Assembly (NCBI GenBank): GCA_944371685.1
Contig: CALVXV010000011.1
Coordinates: 1 to 16,644, forward strand
DNA: 16,644 nt
Reading direction: 5' to 3'
Source: an uncultured Bacilli bacterium
Lineage (GTDB): Bacteria > Bacillota_I > Bacilli_A > RF39 > UBA660
Numbering within the stretch: the first letter of the stretch is position 1; each line of letters starts with the position of its first letter. A model generated the notes under the pieces. The model did no database searches, was not told the origin of the DNA, and saw only the letters and a list, made by a program, of their open reading frames with translations. Positions 1 to 6,529 of the stretch are shown in pieces. Both the position numbers and the translations under genes were made by a program.

Positions 1-75
1 AAAAAAGCGGCGATTCCGGCCATAACAGGAACTGAAAAAAGCGGTGATTCCGACCATAACAGGAACTGAAAAAAG
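1..75. repeat. 34-nt tandem repeat, two copies plus a partial third
   Basis: Positions 1-34 and 35-68 are 34-nt direct repeats and 69-75 begins a third copy. The two full copies differ at only two places: C11 to T45 and G19 to A53. These two positions can pair with each other in a short hairpin (GGY, 7-nt loop, RCC), so the differences look compensatory. The unit is not a multiple of three, so it is not a coding repeat. The array may continue to the left of the window. Confidence 0.8.
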
Positions 76-78
76 AAA

Positions 79-105
79 CTAGAGAGTACACTCTGGTTTT
101 ATTTT
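79..105 (+). terminator. Probable terminator of an upstream gene
   Basis: CTAGAG (79-84) can pair with CTCTGG (91-96), with one G-T wobble, around a 6-nt loop. It is followed by TTTTATTTT. This fits a weak Rho-independent terminator for a gene lying to the left of the window. Bases 106-178 are AT-rich and show nothing I can name. Confidence 0.45.
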
Positions 106-178
106 GTACATAATAATCAAAAAAACAGATGAACCATTACAAATTGAAAAAAAATTAAAATAACAAACACAAATGAGT

Positions 179-207
179 TTGACAAACAAAATATATTTAT
201 ATATAAT
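179..207 (+). promoter_or_regulatory. Promoter of the argS T-box transcript
   Basis: A perfect TTGACA (179-184) is separated by 17 nt from a perfect TATAAT (202-207). Transcription should start near 213, immediately at the base of T-box stem I. Confidence 0.88.
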
Positions 208-210
208 TAA

Positions 211-414
211 TGACAAGGCATGAGGAAAATAGTAATAAGATAAGTATACTTATAGTGAACTAGGATTAGTGGAAGCCTGGCAGTATGCCCTTATGAACGC
301 GTTCCTTAGAAAAGCTGTTTGTACAATCTGCATTAAAGATTAAAGTTGCATAGAATCTCTATGAAGTAAGGTGGCACCGCGGGGAAACTCGTCCTTATTT
401 TATAGGGATTTTTT
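211..414 (+). promoter_or_regulatory. T-box riboswitch (arginine), with terminator
   Basis: This leader senses uncharged tRNA-Arg and controls argS by transcription antitermination. The conserved T-box AAGGTGGCACCGCGG lies at 368-382. Stem I can be drawn from about 213 to 322. Its lower helix pairs GGAA (224-227) with TTCC (302-305). The internal specifier loop has AGTA on the 5' side and GAA on the 3' side, followed by CGC at 298-300, an arginine codon. A hairpin CATAGA/TCTATG (349-363) precedes the T-box. The terminator stem is GTCCTTA (391-397) with TAGGGAT (403-409), then T5. Assignment to arginine rests on both the CGC triplet and the downstream gene. Confidence 0.9.
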
Positions 415-431
415 ATATAAGGAGGAATAAT

Positions 432-2117
432 ATGTATACAAAATTAGAAGAAATATTAAAAAATGCTATGCAAGAATTAAATTATAATTATGAACCAAAA
501 GTAATTAAATCAAATGTTGAAACAGTAGACTTTCAATGTGATGATGCCTTCAAATTAGCTAAAGAGTATCATAAGGCCCCATTTGTTATTGCGGAAGAAA
601 TAGTCACTAAAATAAAAGAAGATAAAAATTTTAGTAATTATTTTAAAGAAATCAGTGTTTCCAAACCAGGTTTTATCAATATCAGTGTAAGTGACACCCT
701 TATTAATAAATCATTAAAAGAATTAATAACGCAAGATAAATTTGGTGTAAATAAAGAAAACGAAACAATTGTCTTAGACTATGGTGGACCAAATGTTGCT
801 AAACCACTTCATGTTGGCCACTTAAGAACCGCAATAATCGGCCAAGCTATTAATAACATTTTAAAATTCAAAGGTAATAAAACTATTGCTGACGTACACT
901 TAGGAGATATTGGAACACAAATGGGCCAAGTAATTTATGGTATTTTAAATGACTTTCCAAATCAAAATTATGAAGATATTGATTTTGATTTAAACTACCT
1001 AAATGTAACCTATCCTAAAATGAGCGCACTATGTAAAGAAGATGAAGAAGTAAGAAAAAAATGTGCTGAAATAACCAAAAAATTACAAGAAGGAGATAAA
1101 AATTATCGCATTCTATGGGATAAAATATACAAATTATCAGTAAATGATATTAAAAGAATATATGATTATTTAGATGTTCATTTTGATTATTGGTATGGTG
1201 AAAGCGATGCCTATAAACAATTCCCAGAAATGATGAAATACTTAGAAGATAATAATTATGTTAAATTAGACAATGGTGCTAAAATCATTGATGTCAAAGA
1301 AGATGATGATAAAATTGATATACCCCCATGTATCATTCAAAAAAGTGACGGGGCTTATCTTTATGCCACATCTGACCTAGGTACTATTTGGCAAAGAAAA
1401 AAAGACTTTAATCCAGATGAAATAATCTATGTTGTTGATGCCCGTCAAAGTATGTATTTTACTCAAATATTTAGAGCATCTAAAAAAACACATATTTTTG
1501 ATGGTAAACTAGTTCATTACGGTAATGGTACTGTCAATGGTAAAGATAATAAACCATTTAAAACTAGAACTGGTGGTGCTTTAAAATTAGAAGATTTAAT
1601 TAAAGAAGTAAAAAAAGAATTTATTAATTTAAGACCAGAAAATAAAAACATGGATGAACAAGATTTAGATAAAATAGTAAATTCTATCCTAAAATTTGCC
1701 GATCTTCAAAATGATTTAACCAGAAATTATATATTTGATATTAAAAAATTTAGTGAAGTAAATGGTAAAACAGGCCCATACATCTTATATACATATCTAA
1801 GAATCAATAAACTATTAACAGGAAATGATGGTAACTTATCAGATAATATTTATAATGATATAGATAGAAAACTTCGTTTAAAACTATTAGAAGTAACTAA
1901 TGTTATTGAACAAGCATCCAAAGAAAGAAGGCCACATTATCTTGCTAGTTACTTATATGAACTATCAGTAATTGCCAATAACTTCTATCAAAATAATCAT
2001 ATGACAGGACTAGAAGGACAAATTAAAAACGACTATAATATAGTTCTATCATTTAATAATTTAGTTTTAAAAACCTTGCTTAATCTATTAGGCATTCACA
2101 TTCCAAAAACAATGTAA
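432..2117 (+). CDS. argS: Arginyl-tRNA synthetase
   Basis: Class I aminoacyl-tRNA synthetase that charges tRNA-Arg with arginine in the cytoplasm. The 561 residues match the usual length. An N-terminal additional domain occupies roughly residues 5-105. The catalytic HIGH motif reads HVGH at 127-130, in the typical context NVAKPLHVGHLRTA. The KMSK-equivalent loop is PFKTRTGG near 376-383, the common ArgRS form. A C-terminal DALR anticodon-binding domain starts near TGPYILYTYLR and ends LLGIHIPKTM. The start is ATG 432, preceded by AGGAGG-type pairing at 420-425. It is regulated by the T-box directly upstream. No clear terminator follows the stop, so some transcripts may run into the next gene, which also has its own promoter 6 nt after this stop. 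Confidence 0.97.
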   Translation: MYTKLEEILKNAMQELNYNYEPKVIKSNVETVDFQCDDAFKLAKEYHKAPFVIAEEIVTKIKEDKNFSNYFKEISVSKPGFINISVSDTLINKSLKELITQDKFGVNKENETIVLDYGGPNVAKPLHVGHLRTAIIGQAINNILKFKGNKTIADVHLGDIGTQMGQVIYGILNDFPNQNYEDIDFDLNYLNVTYPKMSALCKEDEEVRKKCAEITKKLQEGDKNYRILWDKIYKLSVNDIKRIYDYLDVHFDYWYGESDAYKQFPEMMKYLEDNNYVKLDNGAKIIDVKEDDDKIDIPPCIIQKSDGAYLYATSDLGTIWQRKKDFNPDEIIYVVDARQSMYFTQIFRASKKTHIFDGKLVHYGNGTVNGKDNKPFKTRTGGALKLEDLIKEVKKEFINLRPENKNMDEQDLDKIVNSILKFADLQNDLTRNYIFDIKKFSEVNGKTGPYILYTYLRINKLLTGNDGNLSDNIYNDIDRKLRLKLLEVTNVIEQASKERRPHYLASYLYELSVIANNFYQNNHMTGLEGQIKNDYNIVLSFNNLVLKTLLNLLGIHIPKTM

Positions 2118-2122
2118 AATAG

Positions 2123-2151
2123 TTGAAAAAACTCCTCACTTATGATATATT
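2123..2151 (+). promoter_or_regulatory. Promoter of paralogue 1
   Basis: TTGAAA (2123-2128), a 17-nt spacer and TATATT (2146-2151), with an extended -10 TG at 2143-2144. The leader lacks the 5' hairpin found in front of paralogues 2-6. Confidence 0.7.
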
Positions 2152-2175
2152 AATATCAGAATAGGGGATGAAATC

Positions 2176-2676
2176 ATGGAAGATTCTCATAAAACATCAT
2201 TAATTTTAATTTTATTAGCTGTTGTCGTAGTTATGGCTGTTGGTTATGCAGCATTTGCTCAACAATTAAATATTACTGGAACCGCTGAAATCACATCGAC
2301 ATGGGACGTCCATATTGAAGAAATTTCAGTTGCCAGTGAACTTAATCAGGGAAAAAATATCAGCGCTACTGTCGCTAGTGATAAATTAAGTGTCAATTTT
2401 CAAGCTGAATTAGTTATTCCATCAAGTTCAGTCACTTATAATGTCACCGTTAAAAATAGCGGTACAATAGATGCTAAATTAGATTCACTATTGTTCGACA
2501 ACTCACAAAATGAAGCTATTAAATATAGTTATTCAGGTATAGCACTAAATGATGTTATTGAAAGTGGAGATACCCAAACTTTCACCGTTACAGTTACATT
2601 TGATGAAAATTATACTAAAGATCCAGAAGTTAAAACAGGCACCCTTACAATGACACTAGGATATGTTCAAGCTTAA
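2176..2676 (+). CDS. SipW-cognate secreted beta-rich protein, paralogue 1
   Basis: A 166-residue predicted exported protein and the first of seven tandem paralogues. Residues 1-6 are charged. A hydrophobic helix at about 8-27 ends in VGYAAFAQQL, like the N-terminal signals processed by SipW-type peptidases (TasA, CalY/camelysin group). The mature part starts NITGTAEITSTWDVH and is rich in Thr, Val and Ser, which suggests a beta-sandwich. It contains the family motif TVKNSGTIDAKL and ends TLGYVQA. It has no cysteine and no HExxH zinc motif, so I do not call it a peptidase. With paralogue 7 it is the most divergent member and shares the YVQA ending with it. The role as a fibre or surface subunit is inferred from the SipW neighbour. 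Start ATG 2176 follows AGGGG at 2162-2166. Confidence 0.82.
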   Translation: MEDSHKTSLILILLAVVVVMAVGYAAFAQQLNITGTAEITSTWDVHIEEISVASELNQGKNISATVASDKLSVNFQAELVIPSSSVTYNVTVKNSGTIDAKLDSLLFDNSQNEAIKYSYSGIALNDVIESGDTQTFTVTVTFDENYTKDPEVKTGTLTMTLGYVQA

Positions 2677-2699
2677 GTAAGAACTTAAGCTTTTTTCTT
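2669..2699 (+). terminator. Terminator of paralogue 1
   Basis: A perfect 10-bp inverted repeat, AAGCTTAAGT (2669-2678) and ACTTAAGCTT (2683-2692), with loop AAGA and a T-rich tail. The stop codon of the gene lies inside the left arm. Confidence 0.88.
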
Positions 2700-2765
2700 T
2701 ACACTCATAAAAACAGAAAACATAAAGGTAAATTGAATTTATGTCAATTTCACAAAAAAAATCAC

Positions 2766-2819
2766 TTGAATTGTTATTTAAAATATGTTAATATCATAAG
2801 TAGAGTAGGGAAACTACTT
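2766..2819 (+). promoter_or_regulatory. Promoter and 5' leader hairpin of paralogue 2
   Basis: TTGAAT (2766-2771), a 17-nt spacer and TAATAT (2789-2794), with extended TG at 2786-2787. Around the predicted start site lies AGTAG (2804-2808), loop GGAAA, CTACT (2814-2818). A second copy of AAGTAG at 2798-2803 could compete for the same right arm. Confidence 0.7.
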
Positions 2820-2845
2820 AGAATATAATAGGAAGGAAGGAAAAC

Positions 2846-3418
2846 ATGGAAAGCAGACACAAAAATGCGTTAATCGTCGTTTTAGTAGCAGTAATTCTAG
2901 TTATGGCTGTAGGTTATGCAGCATTTACTCAACAATTAACAATCAATACAACCGCAAACATTACAGAGCAAACAACAAACTGGAATATTCACTATGATAC
3001 TGGAAAAACTACAGGAGCAGGAGTTGTTGATGCTTCAATGGGTTCAGGTGGAACAACTGCCCCAAATGGTAGTATTAGTTATGATGGTACTGGCCAAACA
3101 GCAACTATTAACGCTACTTTAAATCAACCAGGAGATTCAGTTAAGTTCACTTTAACTATCAAAAATGATGGAACTATTAAAGCTCGTTTAGGAACTCCAT
3201 CTGTTGCTACAGTTGCTGGAGATACAAACGATGCTCCATTAATTGTTCAAGAAGGTAACATTATCTTTACAGTTACTGCACCAGCTCAAACTACACTTAA
3301 TGCTGGTGAAAAAACTACAATGACAGTAACTGCTAAATTTGATGATACTGCTCAAGGTGTTGGTGATACTACTACATCAAGCATTACTGTTACTACAACT
3401 GCTACACAAGTTTCGTAG
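2846..3418 (+). CDS. SipW-cognate secreted beta-rich protein, paralogue 2
   Basis: A 190-residue predicted exported protein. Basic N-terminus MESRHKN, then a hydrophobic helix at about 8-27 ending VGYAAFTQQL, where SipW-type cleavage is expected. The mature region has the family start (TINTTANIT), a Gly/Thr-rich linker (SGGTTAPNGS), the conserved NQPGDSVKFTLTIKNDGTIKARL motif (middle of the protein) and a C-terminal GNIIFTVTAP, then TMTVTAKFD. No cysteine. It differs from its neighbours in reading TEQTTNWNIHYD where most members read TSTWDVHF. Start ATG 2846 is preceded by repeated AGGAAGG. It has its own promoter and terminator. An extracellular subunit is the best inference; enzymatic function is not suggested by any motif. 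Confidence 0.83.
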   Translation: MESRHKNALIVVLVAVILVMAVGYAAFTQQLTINTTANITEQTTNWNIHYDTGKTTGAGVVDASMGSGGTTAPNGSISYDGTGQTATINATLNQPGDSVKFTLTIKNDGTIKARLGTPSVATVAGDTNDAPLIVQEGNIIFTVTAPAQTTLNAGEKTTMTVTAKFDDTAQGVGDTTTSSITVTTTATQVS

Positions 3419-3427
3419 TTTACGTCA

Positions 3428-3455
3428 AAGAAAAACTTTCGGTTTTTCTTTTTTT
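3428..3455 (+). terminator. Terminator of paralogue 2
   Basis: AAGAAAAAC (3428-3436), loop TTTCG, GTTTTTCTT (3442-3450) and a T run. The same stem sequence ends paralogues 3-6, showing it was duplicated with the genes. Confidence 0.88.
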
Positions 3456-3459
3456 GTTA

Positions 3460-3513
3460 TTGAAGTATCATAAAAAATATGATATTATCATAAGTAGAGT
3501 AGAGAAACTACTT
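3460..3513 (+). promoter_or_regulatory. Promoter and 5' leader hairpin of paralogue 3
   Basis: TTGAAG (3460-3465), a 17-nt spacer and TATTAT (3483-3488), with extended TG at 3480-3481. The hairpin AGTAG (3498-3502), loop AGAAA, CTACT (3508-3512) begins at the expected transcript 5' end. Confidence 0.7.
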
Positions 3514-3539
3514 AGACTATTATAGGAGGGAAAGAAAAC

Positions 3540-4106
3540 ATGGAAAGCAAACACAAAAATGCGTTGATTGGAGCATTATTGGCTGTAGTATTTGTTATGG
3601 CTGTAGGTTACGCTGCATTTGCTCAAACTTTAACTATCAATGGTAGCGCAACAATCACATCAACTTGGAATGTTCATTTCGATACTACTAAAACTTCAGG
3701 TACTGATGTTATTTCACCAACAACCGGAGCCGGTGGAACTCAAGCACCAACTGGTTCAGTTGGTTATGAAGATAATGGCCAAAAAGCTAATATTACTGCT
3801 CAATTAAATCAACCAGGAGATAAAGTTGTATTTACTTTAACTATTAAAAACGAAGGTAATATTGCTGCAACTTTAGCTACTCCAGTTGTTACATTAAATG
3901 GTGGCGGTTCAGATGCTAACCCTGATGGCTTAATTGTTAAAGAAGGTAACATTATCTTTACAGTTACTGCGCCAACACCAACAACAATTAATGGCAGCGA
4001 CAGTGCTACAATGACAGTAACTGCTGAATTTGATAGCAATGCACAAAGTGTTGGAGCAACTACTTCATCAAGCATTACTGTTACTACTGTAGCTTCACAA
4101 GCATAA
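3540..4106 (+). CDS. SipW-cognate secreted beta-rich protein, paralogue 3
   Basis: A 188-residue predicted exported protein. N-terminus MESKHKN, hydrophobic helix about 8-27, processing region VGYAAFAQTL. The mature part begins TINGSATITSTWNVHFD, then the linker SPTTGAGGTQAPTGS, the core motif NQPGDKVVFTLTIKNEGN, a GGGSDANPDG loop, and GNIIFTVTAP followed by TMTVTAEFDSNAQSVG. No cysteine. Closest to paralogue 4: linker, core and last 50 residues are almost the same, so these two form a recent duplicate pair. Start ATG 3540 has GGAGGGA at 3524-3530. Likely a surface or fibre subunit by context only. Confidence 0.83.
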   Translation: MESKHKNALIGALLAVVFVMAVGYAAFAQTLTINGSATITSTWNVHFDTTKTSGTDVISPTTGAGGTQAPTGSVGYEDNGQKANITAQLNQPGDKVVFTLTIKNEGNIAATLATPVVTLNGGGSDANPDGLIVKEGNIIFTVTAPTPTTINGSDSATMTVTAEFDSNAQSVGATTSSSITVTTVASQA

Positions 4107-4119
4107 CTTGTGTAAACCG

Positions 4120-4148
4120 AGAAAAACTTTTAAAGTTTTTCTTTTTTG
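4120..4148 (+). terminator. Terminator of paralogue 3
   Basis: AGAAAAACTT (4120-4129), loop TTA, AAGTTTTTCT (4133-4142), followed by a T run. Confidence 0.87.
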
Positions 4149-4152
4149 TGTC

Positions 4153-4208
4153 TTGTCAACACCTAAAAAAAATGATATATTAAATTATAGAGTAGAGGAA
4201 AGCTACTT
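4153..4208 (+). promoter_or_regulatory. Promoter and 5' leader hairpin of paralogue 4
   Basis: TTGTCA (4153-4158), a 17-nt spacer and TATATT (4176-4181), with extended TG at 4173-4174. The leader hairpin is AGTAG (4191-4195), loop AGGAAAG, CTACT (4203-4207). The loop is two bases longer than in paralogues 3, 5 and 6. Confidence 0.7.
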
Positions 4209-4227
4209 GAGAGAAAGGATGAAAAAC

Positions 4228-4791
4228 ATGGAAAGTAAAAACAAAAATATTTTAATTGCTTCATTACTTGCCGTAGTACTAGTAATGGCTGTCGGTTATG
4301 CCGCATTTGTTCAACAGCTAACAATCACTGGTACAGCTGAAATTACATCAACCTGGAATGTTCATTATGATACTACAAAAACTTCAGGCGATGGAGTTGT
4401 ATCACCTACAACAGGAGCAGGTGGAACCCAAGCTCCAACAGGTTCAATTAGTTATGAAAATGGACAAAAAGCCAACATTACTGCACAATTAAATCAACCA
4501 GGTGATAAAATCGTATTTACTTTAACTATCAAAAATGACGGTAATATTAATGCTTCATTAGCTAAGCCAGTTGTAACATTAAACGGCGAAGGAAAAGATA
4601 CTAATCCTGAAGATTTAATTGTTAAAGAAGGTAACATTATCTTTACAGTTACTGCTCCATCTCCAACTACAGTTGATGGTGGTGCTGAAGCTACAATGAC
4701 AGTAACTGCTGAATTTGATAGTAATGCCCAAAGTGTTGGAGCTACTACTTCATCAAGCATTAGTGTTACTACAGTAGCATCACAAGCATAA
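4228..4791 (+). CDS. SipW-cognate secreted beta-rich protein, paralogue 4
   Basis: A 187-residue predicted exported protein when started at ATG 4228, which gives the family N-terminus MESKNKN and places AGAAAGGA about 8 nt upstream. An ATG at 4219 sits too close to that site. An open frame running back to 4108 crosses the previous terminator and this gene's promoter, so it is not translated. Hydrophobic helix about 8-27 ending VGYAAFVQQL. The mature part has TITGTAEITSTWNVHYD, the SPTTGAGGTQAPTGS linker, the NQPGDKIVFTLTIKNDGN core, and a C-terminal half nearly identical to paralogue 3. No cysteine. Probable extracellular subunit. Confidence 0.83.
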   Translation: MESKNKNILIASLLAVVLVMAVGYAAFVQQLTITGTAEITSTWNVHYDTTKTSGDGVVSPTTGAGGTQAPTGSISYENGQKANITAQLNQPGDKIVFTLTIKNDGNINASLAKPVVTLNGEGKDTNPEDLIVKEGNIIFTVTAPSPTTVDGGAEATMTVTAEFDSNAQSVGATTSSSISVTTVASQA

Positions 4792-4802
4792 CTTGTGTAA
4801 AG

Positions 4803-4830
4803 AAGAAAAACTTTAAAAGTTTTTCTTTTT
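4803..4830 (+). terminator. Terminator of paralogue 4
   Basis: AAGAAAAACTT (4803-4813), loop TAA, AAGTTTTTCTT (4817-4827) and further T. Confidence 0.87.
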
Positions 4831-4837
4831 AATTTTA

Positions 4838-4890
4838 TTGATAAGAATCTTTAAAAATGGTATATTAATATTAAAGTAGGGAAACTACTT
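4838..4890 (+). promoter_or_regulatory. Promoter and 5' leader hairpin of paralogue 5
   Basis: TTGATA (4838-4843), a 17-nt spacer and TATATT (4861-4866), with extended TG at 4858-4859. About seven bases after the -10 lies AAGTAG (4874-4879), loop GGAAA, CTACTT (4885-4890), so the transcript should start in or just before the hairpin. Confidence 0.75.
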
Positions 4891-4911
4891 CAAAGAAAGA
4901 GAGGAAAAAGC

Positions 4912-5463
4912 ATGGAAAGTAAAAACAAAAATATTTTAATCGGTACATTATTAGCAGTAGTATTTGTTATGGCAGTTGGTTACGCTGCTTTTGCTCAACA
5001 ATTACAAATTAACGGTACAGCTAGAATTAATTCAACTTGGGATGTTCATTTTAATCAAACTCAATTATCAGGTGTAGGAAATCCTGGATTTAGTGGAGGA
5101 ACAACCCCAACAGGTACAATTAGTTATACCAATGCACATACAGCTAGTCTTACTGCAAATTTATATCAACCAGGAGACACTGTAACTTTCACATTAACTA
5201 TTGAAAATGGTGGTAGTATCACAGCTGATTTAGGAACACCAACTGTTACAATGGATGGTGATGAAGATGGAACCGGTAATTTAACTGCTAAAAAAGGTAA
5301 TATTCAATTTACTGTAACTGCACCAAGTCCTACAACTATTACCCAAAGTGATAGTGCTACAATGATTGTTAAAGCTGAATTCATCTCAAGTGCTACTTCA
5401 GTTGGAAGTGCATCAAATGCTACAGTAAATATTCAATTAAATGCTACACAAGCTACTGCATAA
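4912..5463 (+). CDS. SipW-cognate secreted beta-rich protein, paralogue 5
   Basis: A 183-residue predicted exported protein. MESKNKN start, hydrophobic helix about 8-27, processing region VGYAAFAQQL. The mature part begins QINGTARINSTWDVHF and has a shortened linker (SGVGNPGFSGGTTPTG). Its core YQPGDTVTFTLTIENGGSI carries Glu-Asn instead of the Lys-Asn of paralogues 2-4. It then has DGDEDGTGNLTAKKGNIQFTVT and ends NATQATA. No cysteine. Promoter, leader and the first 110 or so coding bases are nearly identical to paralogue 6, marking a very recent duplication. Function as an extracellular subunit is inferred from context. Confidence 0.83.
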   Translation: MESKNKNILIGTLLAVVFVMAVGYAAFAQQLQINGTARINSTWDVHFNQTQLSGVGNPGFSGGTTPTGTISYTNAHTASLTANLYQPGDTVTFTLTIENGGSITADLGTPTVTMDGDEDGTGNLTAKKGNIQFTVTAPSPTTITQSDSATMIVKAEFISSATSVGSASNATVNIQLNATQATA

Positions 5464-5475
5464 TATATGTAAACT

Positions 5476-5503
5476 AAGAAAAACTTTTAAAGTTTTTCTT
5501 TTT
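5476..5503 (+). terminator. Terminator of paralogue 5
   Basis: AAGAAAAACTT (5476-5486), loop TTA, AAGTTTTTCTT (5490-5500), T tail. Confidence 0.87.
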
Positions 5504-5510
5504 AATTTTA

Positions 5511-5563
5511 TTGATAAGAAACTTTAAAAATGGTATATTAATATTAAAGTAGAGAAACTACTT
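5511..5563 (+). promoter_or_regulatory. Promoter and 5' leader hairpin of paralogue 6
   Basis: TTGATA (5511-5516), a 17-nt spacer and TATATT (5534-5539), with extended TG at 5531-5532. Hairpin AAGTAG (5547-5552), loop AGAAA, CTACTT (5558-5563). The segment is an almost exact copy of 4838-4890. Confidence 0.75.
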
Positions 5564-5584
5564 CATATAAAAGGAGGAAAAAGC

Positions 5585-6148
5585 ATGGAAAGTAAAAACA
5601 AAAATATTTTAATCGGTACATTATTAGCAGTAGTATTCGTTATGGCAGTAGGTTACGCTGCTTTTGCTCAACAATTACAAATTAACGGTACAGCTACAAT
5701 CAATTCAACTTGGGATGTTCATTTTGACCAAACTAAAACATCAGGAGCGGGAGTAATTGATGCTTCAAAAACATTCTCTGGAGGAACATTACCATCTGGT
5801 ACTATTAGTTATGGTGGACCTCATGAAGCAACACTTTCAGCTAATTTAAACCAACCAGGTGATAAAGTTGTCTTTACATTAACTATTGAAAATGGTGGTA
5901 GTATTACCGCTAATTTAGGAACCCCAACTGTTACAATGGCTGGTGATGAAGATGGAACCGGTAATTTAACCGCTAAAAAAGGTAATATTCAATTTACTGT
6001 AACTAGTCCAAATCCAACAACTATAGCTGAAGATGCAACCGCTGAAATGACAGTAATTGCTGAATTCTTATCAAGTGCTGAAACTGTTGGAGCAAATTCT
6101 ACTGCTAGTGTTACAATTAACTTTGATGCTACACAAGCTACTGCATAA
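5585..6148 (+). CDS. SipW-cognate secreted beta-rich protein, paralogue 6
   Basis: A 187-residue predicted exported protein. The signal helix (about 8-27) and VGYAAFAQQL processing region are identical in protein sequence to paralogue 5. The mature part begins QINGTATINSTWDVHFD and then has a longer linker (TSGAGVIDASKTFSGG) that recalls paralogue 2 (GVVDASMGSGG), so it reads as a mosaic of the two. The core NQPGDKVVFTLTIENGGSI is followed by AGDEDGTGNLTAKKGNIQF and an ending DATQATA. No cysteine. Start ATG 5585 has AAGGAGG at 5571-5577. Probable extracellular subunit. Confidence 0.83.
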   Translation: MESKNKNILIGTLLAVVFVMAVGYAAFAQQLQINGTATINSTWDVHFDQTKTSGAGVIDASKTFSGGTLPSGTISYGGPHEATLSANLNQPGDKVVFTLTIENGGSITANLGTPTVTMAGDEDGTGNLTAKKGNIQFTVTSPNPTTIAEDATAEMTVIAEFLSSAETVGANSTASVTINFDATQATA

Positions 6149-6160
6149 TATATGTAAACC

Positions 6161-6188
6161 AAGAAAAACTTTAGAAGTTTTTCTTTTT
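6161..6188 (+). terminator. Terminator of paralogue 6
   Basis: AAGAAAAACTT (6161-6171), loop TAG, AAGTTTTTCTT (6175-6185), T tail. Confidence 0.87.
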
Positions 6189-6192
6189 ATAT

Positions 6193-6264
6193 ACTAGGAA
6201 TTTGCTTTGTAAGAAATAAAAACCATTTACAAAATCAAATGTTTGAGGCATACTAAATACATCA
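6193..6264. repeat. Dispersed 72-nt repeat, copy 1
   Basis: ACTAGGAATTTGCTTTGTAA begins a segment that aligns with 16328-16400 (ACTAGGAATTTGTTTTGTAA). Similarity continues in patches to ACTAAATACATCA here and ATTAAGTACATCA there. Both copies start a few bases downstream of a terminator T run. In the second copy a TnpB-like start follows, so this copy may be a solitary left-end remnant of the same element. Confidence 0.6.
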
Positions 6265-6476
6265 CCCAATTGTAGCTTAAATGTAAGTTAAAATGTAAAG
6301 TTAAAATTTTAAACATTAATACATTAACTATAAATGATAAAATTAAGCTTAAAAAAAGGTTATAATTGAAATATTATGTGCCATAATAAATAGGGTAATA
6401 ATATATATATAAATTAATATAATAAGACTAACAAATTGTAAACAAACATAATATGTCAACTAAAATAAAAAATTAC
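6265..6476. other. AT-rich intergenic stretch with short repeats
   Basis: No gene is seen. It contains an imperfect direct repeat AAATGTAAGTTA (6279-6290) and AAATGTAAAGTTA (6291-6303), the second running into TTAAAATTTTAA. It also contains a perfect 7-bp inverted repeat TATTATG-TGC-CATAATA (6372-6388) of operator size. Elsewhere the paralogues are spaced about 110-170 nt apart, so this gap is unusual for the array. Confidence 0.5.
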
Positions 6477-6505
6477 TTGAATACTATTTCAAAATATGAT
6501 ACTAT
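6477..6505 (+). promoter_or_regulatory. Promoter of paralogue 7
   Basis: TTGAAT (6477-6482), a 17-nt spacer and TACTAT (6500-6505), with extended TG at 6497-6498. The short leader has no AAGTAG hairpin. Confidence 0.68.
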
Positions 6506-6529
6506 TTTTATAGAATAAAGGAGGAAAAT

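Noticed and set aside
1..75. Start of a CRISPR array
   Set aside because: The 34-nt copies are directly adjacent with no spacer between them, and no cas gene is present.
4108..4227. A 40-residue N-terminal extension of paralogue 4
   Set aside because: It would cross the previous terminator and this gene's own promoter and leader hairpin. The family start MESKNKN at 4228 fits better.
3809..4760. Two 88-residue minus-strand open frames (3809-4075 and 4494-4760)
   Set aside because: They lie antisense at the same place in paralogues 3 and 4 and have no ribosome binding site. They arise from the repeated codon pattern of the plus-strand genes.
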